DNA from: Candidatus Daviesbacteria bacterium
Lineage (GTDB): Bacteria > Patescibacteriota > Microgenomatia > Daviesbacterales > UBA10151
DNA: 44,439 nucleotides
Assembly (NCBI GenBank): GCA_003519445.1
Contig: DOWS01000039.1
Coordinates: forward strand, 1-44,439
Direction of reading: 5' to 3'
Shown here: positions 6,656 to 12,909 of the stretch, one piece after another
How the letters are laid out: each line of letters opens with the position of its first letter
How positions within the stretch are numbered: the stretch's first letter is position 1
Position numbers and translations under genes: made by a program
Notes under the pieces: generated by a model
Seen by the model: only the letters and a program-made list of their open reading frames with translations
What the model was told of the DNA's origin: nothing
Database searches by the model: none

Positions 6656-8353
6656 CTATTCAGTGGGGGCGATTTTGTAGTACACAAACAACTCTTTGGC
6701 AATTTCAAAAAAAGTGGGGGCGGCGGTTTCCGAGCCAAAAATTGAACTTGAAGGTTGATTATAAAGTACCAGCATAACAAATTTAGGATCATCTGCCGGG
6801 GCAAAACCCACAAAAGAAGCAATGGTTTTGTTAGGATCATAATGCCCTGCTACCGGAATTTGGGCAGTACCTGTTTTACCGGCAATTTTAAACCCCTTTG
6901 GTTTAGCCCATTTAGCTTCCCCTTCGTCAACTGCTTTTACCATCATTTCAGTCATAATTTTAGCTGTGTTTTCTTTAATGACTTGCCTGATCATTTTTGG
7001 CTTAATCTCAAAAGTATTTTTTTCATCTTTAATTTCCCTAACAACATGTGGCTCCATTAAATATCCTCCATTGGCAATACTGGCTACAGCTCTGACCATT
7101 TGAATTGGGGTAATAGCAATTCCCTGGCCAAAAGAGGCTGTGGCCAGATCAATTTCTCTCCATTCATCCTTTGGTCTTAAATCAGGAGAAGACTCATCCT
7201 GCAAATCAATATCCGAAGGCTCTCCAAAACCATAATTTTCAAGATACTCATGGAATTTATCCAAACCTAGTTTCATACCTGTAAAAACCATACCTGTATT
7301 ATCCGAATGAATTATTACATCTTTCATTGTAGTATCAGGGTAATACTTATTATTCCATGTCCTGATAGCAAAACCTCCCAGTTGAACCGGGCCATTGCAT
7401 ATGTCACAAGTAGTATCCGGCTCAACCAATTCCTCATTTAAAGCTGCGGCCATAACCAAAACTTTAAATGTAGAGCCCGGCTCGTAAGTATCTGCTACAA
7501 TCGGATTTTTATAATAGTCAGACGAAAAACTAAAGTACTTTATCGGATCATAACTCGGGAATGATGCCAACGCCAAAATTGCCCCGGTTTTTGGATCCAT
7601 CACAACAGCAGAGACAGCCTTTGCTCCATATTTTTCCAAACCCTGCTTTAATACTTCTTCAACCGTAAACTGAATAGAGCGGTCAATATTCAGCACCAAA
7701 TCCTTACCATTGTTGGCTTTGTTGGTTAAGAATTTACCAATTAAAATAGGCAACCCCAATGCGTCTTTTTCATGTCTTAAAAACCCCGGCATACCTTTTA
7801 ACTCACCCTCATAAAAGCCTTCCAATCCAAAATATCCTTTCTGTCCCCCTTTGGCATCAGATCCCACAAAACCCAAAAGATGAGCAGATGATGACCCTTC
7901 AGGATAAAATCTGCCGCTTGCTGTATTAAAACCGATTCCAATCAAATTTAAATCCTCAATTTTCTTCTTTGTTTTCTGGTCAAGTCCTTTTTTAATCGGC
8001 ACCCAATACAAATCCTGCTGTAAACTGTTTAATATATTTTTAGCTTCCGCATCTATTTGAGAAGAATCATCTACAAAAATCTTTGCCAAGAGATACGACA
8101 TTTTTAGCTTTTCCTCCTGCGTAATAACTTTGGGCAAACCATATAAAGAAAAGCTGGGATTTGATGTGGCCAAAATTGCTTTGTCTGAAAAAAATATTTT
8201 TCCCCTCTCCGCCTCCACAGCCGTATCTTTAAAATGCTGGTTTTCGCCCTTGGCTTGCAAAAAATCAGCTTTTACAACCTGCCAGTAAAATAATCTGGCT
8301 AAAATACTGAAGAAAAAAATCAGGAAGAAAATTTTGATTAGATATATCCGCAT
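6656..8353 (-). CDS. ftsI: Class B penicillin-binding protein (FtsI/PBP2-type transpeptidase)
   Basis: D,D-transpeptidase that cross-links septal peptidoglycan, anchored in the membrane with its catalytic domain outside. 565 residues: a membrane anchor at about 5-25, a dimerisation/pedestal domain beginning near AERGKIFFSDK (48-58; family RGxIxDR), and a transpeptidase domain with all three active-site motifs: SxxK as S294-TF-K297 in EPGSTFK, SxN as S350-D-N352, and KTGT at 493-496. The N-terminal RGxIxDR motif has lost its Asp. The ATG overlaps the ftsL-like stop as TAATG. Its position after rsmH and ftsL supports FtsI. It is intact, so the cell still needs peptide cross-linking despite the odd Mur enzymes. 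Confidence 0.94.
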   Translation of the reverse strand: MRIYLIKIFFLIFFFSILARLFYWQVVKADFLQAKGENQHFKDTAVEAERGKIFFSDKAILATSNPSFSLYGLPKVITQEEKLKMSYLLAKIFVDDSSQIDAEAKNILNSLQQDLYWVPIKKGLDQKTKKKIEDLNLIGIGFNTASGRFYPEGSSSAHLLGFVGSDAKGGQKGYFGLEGFYEGELKGMPGFLRHEKDALGLPILIGKFLTNKANNGKDLVLNIDRSIQFTVEEVLKQGLEKYGAKAVSAVVMDPKTGAILALASFPSYDPIKYFSFSSDYYKNPIVADTYEPGSTFKVLVMAAALNEELVEPDTTCDICNGPVQLGGFAIRTWNNKYYPDTTMKDVIIHSDNTGMVFTGMKLGLDKFHEYLENYGFGEPSDIDLQDESSPDLRPKDEWREIDLATASFGQGIAITPIQMVRAVASIANGGYLMEPHVVREIKDEKNTFEIKPKMIRQVIKENTAKIMTEMMVKAVDEGEAKWAKPKGFKIAGKTGTAQIPVAGHYDPNKTIASFVGFAPADDPKFVMLVLYNQPSSSIFGSETAAPTFFEIAKELFVYYKIAPTE

Positions 8354-8688
8354 TACCGAATATATTGTATACTTTCAATCTTGGAAAATCCAAGTTTTGA
8401 TGATTTAGTGGCTATATTAGTTAAAGATAATTCGCTTGCCATTTCATTTTCTAAAAAAGTATTTTCCATTTCCAATGTACTTTTAAGTTTGGCAATGCTT
8501 TCCAGTTTTTCTCCATAACTTACTGCCGTGTTATTAACCCAAATTTGGGCAATAGATAAAACCAAAATTCCAACTACCGCAAAAACAACATATTTTTTAG
8601 GAAATTTGTTGCTATACTCTTCCGGATCAAATTTTTTTATAATTGTCATAAAACTTGTTTTAGGACAATTACATAAGAGGAGCGCCAT
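8353..8688 (-). CDS. ftsL: FtsL-like single-pass division protein
   Basis: A small bitopic protein of 111 residues: a short basic cytoplasmic tail, one membrane segment (about 33-52), and an outside helix (SYGEKLESIAKLKSTLEMENTFLENEMA) with coiled-coil spacing. This is the architecture of FtsL/DivIC, which recruit and activate FtsW-FtsI. Sequence similarity alone would not prove it; the position between rsmH and ftsI is the main argument. Two starts are possible: ATG at 8688 or ATG at 8649 (MTIIKKF, 98 residues). Neither has a clear ribosome binding site, and the second lies inside a 14-bp inverted repeat. The stop overlaps the ftsI start. Confidence 0.72.
   Translation of the reverse strand: MALLLCNCPKTSFMTIIKKFDPEEYSNKFPKKYVVFAVVGILVLSIAQIWVNNTAVSYGEKLESIAKLKSTLEMENTFLENEMASELSLTNIATKSSKLGFSKIESIQYIR
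8641..8670. repeat. 14-bp inverted repeat over the possible ftsL start
   Basis: Arms AATTGTCATAAAAC (8641-8654) and GTTTTAGGACAATT (8657-8670) match at 13 of 14 positions with a 2-base loop. The internal ATG at 8647-8649 sits within an arm. The outer nine bases recur at 8719-8727, next to the rsmH stop. As RNA it would form a hairpin covering the start; as DNA it could bind a dimeric regulator. Confidence 0.6.
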
Positions 8689-8722
8689 TGAATTTATTCA
8701 AGGCGAACTGCTTATATAATTG

Positions 8723-9610
8723 TCATTTTTGAAATATTCTCATTTTTGCTGATCTTGATCTTGGATTTTCATCCACTTCCATTTTGCTTGGCATTACTGG
8801 TTTCTTTGTTATAACTTCACCCATTCCTTCAGATTTCCATCTCTTAAAAAGATTCTTAACGATCCGATCCTCAAGTGAGTGAAAACTAATAACCACAATG
8901 CGACCATTTTTATTTAGCACCTCCAGTGCTTGCGGCAAAGCTTCGGATAAGCTGTCTAGCTCACTGTTGACTGCAATCCGGAGAGCCTGAAATACCCTGG
9001 TTGCAGGATGAACTTTACCTCTTTTGCCGCCAACCACCCTCTCTACCATCCTTGCCAACTCTACCGTAGTCTTTATTTCACGGGCGCTAACCAAAGCGTT
9101 AGCCAGGGCCCAAGAATATTTCTCTTCACCCAAATTTTTAAATAATTCATAAAGCTCCTTTCTTGATAAGACCTGCAAAAGATCCTTTGCTTGAACTTGC
9201 AAACTGGGATCCATTCTCATATCCAAAGGGCCCTCTTTTCCAAAAGAAAACCCCCTTTCAGGGGTTTCAAGTTGCAAACTGGAAACCCCAAGATCAAACA
9301 ACACACCTGCAAATTTAGTTTCCGTCTGCTCGCCTCGCTGCGAAGCGGGCAATAAATTTTTAAGGTCTCTAAAATTACCCAGAACTAATTTAAACCTATC
9401 CTCTTTAATTCCCTCTTCGCTAAATCTCTTTTGCGCTCTTGCAAGAGCCTCCGGATCTGTGTCGATTCCAACAACTTTCCCATCCCGCTTGATAATTTCT
9501 AGCGAATGCCCTCCGTCGCCCAAAGTACAATCCAAATACCACTCATCCCTTTTAACTTCCAATGCATCAATCGCTTCCCCCAAAAGAACGGACCTATGAT
9601 AACCTTCCAA
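8723..9610 (-). CDS. rsmH: 16S rRNA m4C1402 methyltransferase RsmH (MraW)
   Basis: SAM-dependent methyltransferase that modifies N4 of C1402 in 16S rRNA; regularly the second gene of dcw clusters. 295 residues, full length. Motifs: YHRSVLLGEAIDAL at the N-terminus, DCTLGDGGHS (SAM loop), VLFDLGVSSLQL, RGFSFGKEGPLDMRMD, and the C-terminal SFHSLEDRIVKNLFK. It starts with TTG (9608-9610), chosen because the protein motif begins there and a strong GGAGGT lies 5 bases upstream. The first 17 bases overlap the mraZ end. Between GNFRDLKN and FAGVLFDLG it carries an extra LLPASQRGEQTETK stretch encoded by a GC-rich palindrome. Confidence 0.96.
   Translation of the reverse strand: MEGYHRSVLLGEAIDALEVKRDEWYLDCTLGDGGHSLEIIKRDGKVVGIDTDPEALARAQKRFSEEGIKEDRFKLVLGNFRDLKNLLPASQRGEQTETKFAGVLFDLGVSSLQLETPERGFSFGKEGPLDMRMDPSLQVQAKDLLQVLSRKELYELFKNLGEEKYSWALANALVSAREIKTTVELARMVERVVGGKRGKVHPATRVFQALRIAVNSELDSLSEALPQALEVLNKNGRIVVISFHSLEDRIVKNLFKRWKSEGMGEVITKKPVMPSKMEVDENPRSRSAKMRIFQK
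9328..9350. repeat. GC-rich palindrome inside rsmH
   Basis: An imperfect inverted repeat, GCTCGCCTCGC and GCGAAGCGGGC around one T, with 9 of 11 arm positions pairing. It encodes part of an extra surface-type loop in RsmH (around PASQRGE) and is far richer in G+C than its surroundings. It resembles an inserted palindromic element. Confidence 0.6.
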
Positions 9611-10004
9611 TCTTTACCTCCACTTCCGTAATGTGTTTTTTCCAAAGCTTTGCATCCCAAATCTCAAAATGATCACCCGCGCCTATAATTACCACCTCAC
9701 CCTTAACGCTAGCAAAATCAAGCAGGGCCGACGGTATGATAATCCTGCCTTGAGCGTCTAACTCCACTGATTCGCTGCCGGAAAATAGGTATCTGCGCAT
9801 ATACCTGGCCCGTTCTTCTGTTGCAGATATTTCAAGCTGCTTTTTCGCTTCTACCTCGAAATTGCTTAAATCAAATCCCCAAATGCATTTCTCAAAACCC
9901 CGGCTTAAGATAATTTCCCTTGTTTTAAGCTCTTGCCTGAATTTTCGGGGCAGAATTACTCTTCCTTTGCCTGTAAATTTTGTTTGATATTCGCCCAAAA
10001 ACAT
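9594..10004 (-). CDS. mraZ: MraZ, transcriptional regulator of the dcw cluster
   Basis: AbrB-like DNA-binding protein that represses its own operon. It has two tandem MraZ/SpoVT-AbrB half-domains, with GKGRVILPRKFRQEL in the first and DAQGRIIIPSALLDFA in the second; the DxxxR signature is kept in the second and reads TGKGR in the first. The chosen start (ATG 10002-10004) gives MFLGEYQTKF, matching the usual MraZ N-terminus MFxGEY; an in-frame ATG at 10014-10016 would add MDVH. Neither has a ribosome binding site. It overlaps rsmH by 17 bases if that gene starts at its TTG. The repeat array at 10064-10110 is the expected target. Confidence 0.94.
   Translation of the reverse strand: MFLGEYQTKFTGKGRVILPRKFRQELKTREIILSRGFEKCIWGFDLSNFEVEAKKQLEISATEERARYMRRYLFSGSESVELDAQGRIIIPSALLDFASVKGEVVIIGAGDHFEIWDAKLWKKHITEVEVKIGRLS
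9616..9621 (-). promoter_or_regulatory. Ribosome binding site that fixes the TTG start of rsmH
   Basis: GGAGGT on the minus strand, inside the end of mraZ, is followed by AAAGA and the TTG codon of rsmH. The spacing and strength support a TTG start; no ATG in the right place matches the conserved RsmH N-terminus. Confidence 0.75.
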
Positions 10005-10014
10005 ATGGACATCC

Positions 10015-10032
10015 ATATTCTGGGCAGAATAT
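10015..10032. repeat. Perfect palindrome at the upstream mraZ start codon
   Basis: ATATTCTG and CAGAATAT are perfect 8-base arms around a 2-base centre, overlapping the upstream in-frame ATG (10014-10016) of mraZ. This could be a second operator or an RNA hairpin limiting translation from that ATG. Confidence 0.5.
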
Positions 10033-10040
10033 CGTGTCTC

Positions 10041-10062
10041 GCCGTAGCTTTAGCGTAGGCGG
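10041..10062. repeat. Small GC-rich imperfect inverted repeat upstream of mraZ
   Basis: GCC-GTAGCTTTAGCGTA-GGC has outer GCC/GGC arms and an inner GCT/AGC hairpin. It is G+C-rich in an A+T-rich intergenic region and resembles the short palindromes found inside rsmH and recO. It separates the MraZ box array from the start of mraZ. Confidence 0.4.
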
Positions 10063-10063
10063 A

Positions 10064-10110
10064 TCACCTTAAATCACCATCTATAACCATTTTCCACCAT
10101 TTTTCACACA
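10064..10110 (-). promoter_or_regulatory. Tandem MraZ-box operator array (10-bp period)
   Basis: On the plus strand the core ACC occurs at 10066, 10076, 10086 and 10096, and ACA at 10106, in a TCACCATTT-like context, exactly ten bases apart. On the coding strand this reads as four TGGT/AGGT units plus a weaker TGTG unit. E. coli MraZ is known to bind TGGG-type direct repeats with the same helical-turn spacing upstream of its own gene. The array overlaps the predicted -10 region, as expected for autorepression. The assignment rests on spacing, core and position; binding is inferred. Confidence 0.75.
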
Positions 10111-10118
10111 CTTGTCAA
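10089..10118 (-). promoter_or_regulatory. Candidate promoter of the dcw operon
   Basis: A consensus -35 TTGACA on the minus strand at 10113-10118, an 18-base spacer, and GAAAAT (4 of 6) at 10089-10094 as -10. The -10 lies within the MraZ boxes. The 5' leader would be about 65-80 bases. The -35 is clear, the -10 is a guess. Confidence 0.5.
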
Positions 10119-10140
10119 GACCCAAATTGAAAGATAAAAA

Positions 10141-10968
10141 TTACTTTTGAGGAATTAAAACTGCAAAGATACCTGCACCGCCGGATTTTGAAGATAATTT
10201 ACTTCCGTCTACCTTTGTCTCCAGTTCCTGCCATTTACTCCCATCAAATCTAAAAAGCTTGGCTCCATCAGGTGGATTTTCTGCCAGCTCTACGCTTAAA
10301 TCACCTTCCGGCAAACTTTTGGCCACAGGCGCATTAAGGGAATAAACTTTGCCTAAAACTTGGCTTTCAGCAGGTAATTTCGGCACTCCAGTTAAATCAT
10401 TAATAATAGTAAAGCCCACTGCTGACAAAGCCTCTCTTTCTGCATCCATTTTATAGACTAGATGCGCATCGCCCGATGAAAGAACACCCAAGGCTACATC
10501 CGGCTTTTGCAAATGCCATTGGGTTATCATCCTAAATAGTTTATTCCCCTTTTTAATCTTGAGAACTAAAGTCCCGTTTTCCACACCCTGATCATACTTG
10601 CAAACATTTTTACTGCATGTACCAAACAATATTTCCTGCTCATATTCACCTTTTTTTTCTTTGGTATTAACCTCTCCCATTACTCCACGGTCAACACCCT
10701 CTGCCGTATAAGCCAGTTCATAAGAAATATTCTCATAGGAAGAGGTTCTTTTAAGGTTTAAAATCAAGGCATTGCCATCCCGACGGGGAAAAAGCAGGGC
10801 ATATGGACCTTCACTGTCAAAAGATAAATCTATTTCTTCAACAGGAACTGAAGGTATGACAGCGAATTTTTGAAAAGCAAAATATACTCCCAAAGCCAGA
10901 AGCCCTAAAACAGCTATTAAAATAACAGTCACCTTGTGGACTGTCAGAAAGTTTCGCAGTTTTTCCAC
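10141..10968 (-). CDS. Membrane-anchored extracytoplasmic protein of unknown function
   Basis: I do not recognise this protein. 275 residues: a short N-terminal tail (MEKLRNFLTVHK), one membrane helix at about 13-34, then a mostly beta-type, charged outside region without obvious catalytic motif. Two Cys (in GTCSKNVCKYD) are close enough for a disulfide. The C-terminus contains an FDGSKWQELETKVDG stretch of the kind seen in beta-sandwich or carbohydrate-surface proteins, but no family can be named. It starts with GTG just after the glyQS stop, so it is the last gene of the recO-glyQS unit. The dcw promoter follows directly downstream. Confidence 0.8.
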   Translation of the reverse strand: MEKLRNFLTVHKVTVILIAVLGLLALGVYFAFQKFAVIPSVPVEEIDLSFDSEGPYALLFPRRDGNALILNLKRTSSYENISYELAYTAEGVDRGVMGEVNTKEKKGEYEQEILFGTCSKNVCKYDQGVENGTLVLKIKKGNKLFRMITQWHLQKPDVALGVLSSGDAHLVYKMDAEREALSAVGFTIINDLTGVPKLPAESQVLGKVYSLNAPVAKSLPEGDLSVELAENPPDGAKLFRFDGSKWQELETKVDGSKLSSKSGGAGIFAVLIPQK

Positions 10969-10970
10969 TA

Positions 10971-12278
10971 TTATTTTATTTTACCATCCAAATAAGCCTT
11001 CAAGTCAACTATCTTCACTCTATCCTGCTTGGTAGTATCTCTATCCCGCACAGTTACTGAATTATCCTCCAAGCTTTGAAAATCAATTGTAATGCAAAAT
11101 GGGGTTCCTGCCTCATCTTGACTGGCATATCTTCCTCCAATATTTCCTCTGTCATCAAAGATAACCATAAAATTCATTTTAAGATCGCCGTAGATTTTGT
11201 GAGCCAGTTTAACCAGATCAGGTTTGTTGGCAAGAAGCGGAAAGATAGCAGCTTTGTAAGGAGCAAGTTTAGGATGCAGCTTTAAGAAAATCCGCCCATT
11301 TTCTTCAGTGTATCCATCGATCAAAAAAAACAGCAAAGACCTGTCAACTCCGGCAGAAGTTTCAATATCCCAGGGAATAAATTCCTCCCCTGTTTGAGGA
11401 TCTTTATAGCTTAAATTTTGACCTGAATATTGCTGGTGGCGGGATAGATCCCAATCTCCCCTGTGGTGAATACCCATAAACTCCTGCCAACCCCAGGGAG
11501 AGTTATATTCAATATCTGTGGCAGCTTTGGCATAGTGCGCCCGCTCCGTATCTGCATGATCCCTAAATCTTAAGTTTTCTTTTCTCATTCCGAGCGAAAC
11601 ATACCAGTCCATCCTGTTTTTCTTCCAGTATTCAAACCATTTTTCCCCTTCCTGTTTATCCGGCCTTATATAAAATTGAACTTCCATTTGCTCGAATTCA
11701 CGGGAGCGAAAAGTAAAATTTCCCGGTGTAATTTCATTTCGGAAAGCTTTACCTATTTGGGCAATTCCAAAAGGAATTTTGACTCTTGTGGAATCTAAAA
11801 CATTTTTAAAATTAACATGAACCCCATTGGTTATTTCTCCCCGTAAATAAATTTCAGACTCTTTTCCCTCTATTACTCCCAAATATGCTTTTACTAAAAG
11901 GTTGAATTTTTGAGGATCTGTCCATTCCACTTTTTCATCTTTGTGAAAATCTTCATGCTCTGAAATTTCATCAGGTTTATCAGCCCTAAATCTTAAATGG
12001 CAAATTTTGCACTCAACCAAAGGATCGGTGAAAGCCTCAACATGGCCTGATGCCACCCAGGCTTTGGGATTCATCATAATTGCAGCGTCCACCCCCACAA
12101 TATCTTCCCTAAGCTGCACCATTTCCTTCCACCATTCCTGTTTAATGTTTCTTTTTAGCTCCACTCCCAAGGGTCCATAATCCCATGTTCCTGCCAGCCC
12201 TCCATAAATTTCCGAACCGGGATAAATAAATCCCCTTCTTTTACAAAGTGCTACAACTTTTTCCATTAAATCATTCAT
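10971..12278 (-). CDS. glyQS: Glycyl-tRNA synthetase (single-chain class II)
   Basis: Charges tRNA-Gly; cytosolic homodimer of the type found in Mycoplasma, Thermus and eukaryotes, not the alpha2beta2 type. 435 residues, with YGGLAGTWDYGPLGVELKRN at the N-terminus, class II motif 2 in FRNEITPGNFTFRSREFEQME, and motif 3 in ETSAGVDRSLLFFL. The insertion with CKICHLRFRADKPDEISEHEDFH keeps a Cys pair that could bind zinc. The anticodon-binding domain follows (LAPYKAAIFPLLA). The start overlaps the recO stop as ATGA. An unusual partner for recO, but such pairs are seen in compact genomes. Glycine uses its normal codons here, consistent with UGA being a stop. Confidence 0.96.
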   Translation of the reverse strand: MNDLMEKVVALCKRRGFIYPGSEIYGGLAGTWDYGPLGVELKRNIKQEWWKEMVQLREDIVGVDAAIMMNPKAWVASGHVEAFTDPLVECKICHLRFRADKPDEISEHEDFHKDEKVEWTDPQKFNLLVKAYLGVIEGKESEIYLRGEITNGVHVNFKNVLDSTRVKIPFGIAQIGKAFRNEITPGNFTFRSREFEQMEVQFYIRPDKQEGEKWFEYWKKNRMDWYVSLGMRKENLRFRDHADTERAHYAKAATDIEYNSPWGWQEFMGIHHRGDWDLSRHQQYSGQNLSYKDPQTGEEFIPWDIETSAGVDRSLLFFLIDGYTEENGRIFLKLHPKLAPYKAAIFPLLANKPDLVKLAHKIYGDLKMNFMVIFDDRGNIGGRYASQDEAGTPFCITIDFQSLEDNSVTVRDRDTTKQDRVKIVDLKAYLDGKIK

Positions 12279-12892
12279 ATTTTTTTGAGGAATTGCCGGC
12301 TTTTTAGTTTACCTTCAATCACTCTTTCAATAGTGTACCGTAATGTTTGTTCCAATTCCAGAGCCTGTTTTTCCTGAATTTCCATCTTCTCTATCTCATC
12401 CCATGAACCGGTTTCTAATTGTGCGGACACCTTAGAGGTGGACGCACGAAAAGCGGCAAAACCAAGATTAGATAAAATTTTTACTTCAAAGGCTCTTATT
12501 AAAATTTGGCGTGGTTTTCTGGATAATCTTTTTAAAACTTCTACCAAATGAGAATATAAATCGCGATTTTCTTGATTTTCAGCTGTAAGTTTATTAACAA
12601 GCTCCAAAATATGAAAGGCATAAGTGGACAGGATTAAATCCTCTTTTAATTTCTGGAAAGTATCCAGAGATATTGCTTCTGTCAATATTAAAAAATTCTT
12701 GCCCGGGTAAAGAAACATTTGTACTCTATTTAGAAGTTCCACATTGCCACCCCTGCGGGAAGTAATTCTGCGGACTCCTTTGGCCAAAACAGTAATTTTG
12801 CCCCTGTGAAGCGAGAAAACCGTTAAAATCCGATCCGCCTCCCCAAAATCCCTCCTCTTTAAAATAATCCCTTCTGTTTTAAATCCCAGCAT
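12275..12892 (-). CDS. recO: DNA repair protein RecO (short, no zinc motif)
   Basis: Mediator that helps load RecA at gaps and anneals single strands with RecR. 205 residues, shorter than the usual 230-260. The N-terminal OB fold is clear: TEGIILKRRDFGEADRILTVF, RGKITVLAKGVRR, and VQMFLYPGKNFLILTEA. The helical domain follows (IRAFEVKILSNLGF). The CxxC..CxxC zinc segment present in many RecO proteins is replaced by AAFRASTSKVSAQLETG, which is encoded by a GC-rich palindrome at 12421-12447. The ATG is preceded by TATAAT and six bases, so the mRNA is probably leaderless and recO heads the recO-glyQS-unknown unit. Confidence 0.9.
   Translation of the reverse strand: MLGFKTEGIILKRRDFGEADRILTVFSLHRGKITVLAKGVRRITSRRGGNVELLNRVQMFLYPGKNFLILTEAISLDTFQKLKEDLILSTYAFHILELVNKLTAENQENRDLYSHLVEVLKRLSRKPRQILIRAFEVKILSNLGFAAFRASTSKVSAQLETGSWDEIEKMEIQEKQALELEQTLRYTIERVIEGKLKSRQFLKKI
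12421..12447. repeat. GC-rich palindrome inside recO
   Basis: Arms GTGCGGACACCT (12421-12432) and AGGTGGACGCAC (12436-12447) around TAG pair at 10 of 12 positions. It encodes RASTSKVSA in RecO, at the site where many RecO proteins carry a zinc-binding insertion. Confidence 0.6.
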
Positions 12893-12898
12893 GGAGAA

Positions 12899-12904
12899 AT
12901 TATA
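12899..12904 (-). promoter_or_regulatory. -10 box of leaderless recO promoter
   Basis: TATAAT, then TTCTCC, then the recO ATG. A TTCAAA lies 17 bases upstream as a -35 (4 of 6). The spacing puts the transcript start on or next to the A of ATG. Confidence 0.65.
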
Positions 12905-12909
12905 GCTGT

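Noticed and set aside
6574..6840. Open frame of 88 codons on the minus strand overlapping the ftsI end and the ftsI-murE gap
   Set aside because: Its sequence is a frame-shifted shadow of the FtsI C-terminus, with no family resemblance and no start signal.
10064..10110. CRISPR-like array
   Set aside because: The 10-base period is far too short for repeats and spacers; the position upstream of mraZ explains it as MraZ boxes.
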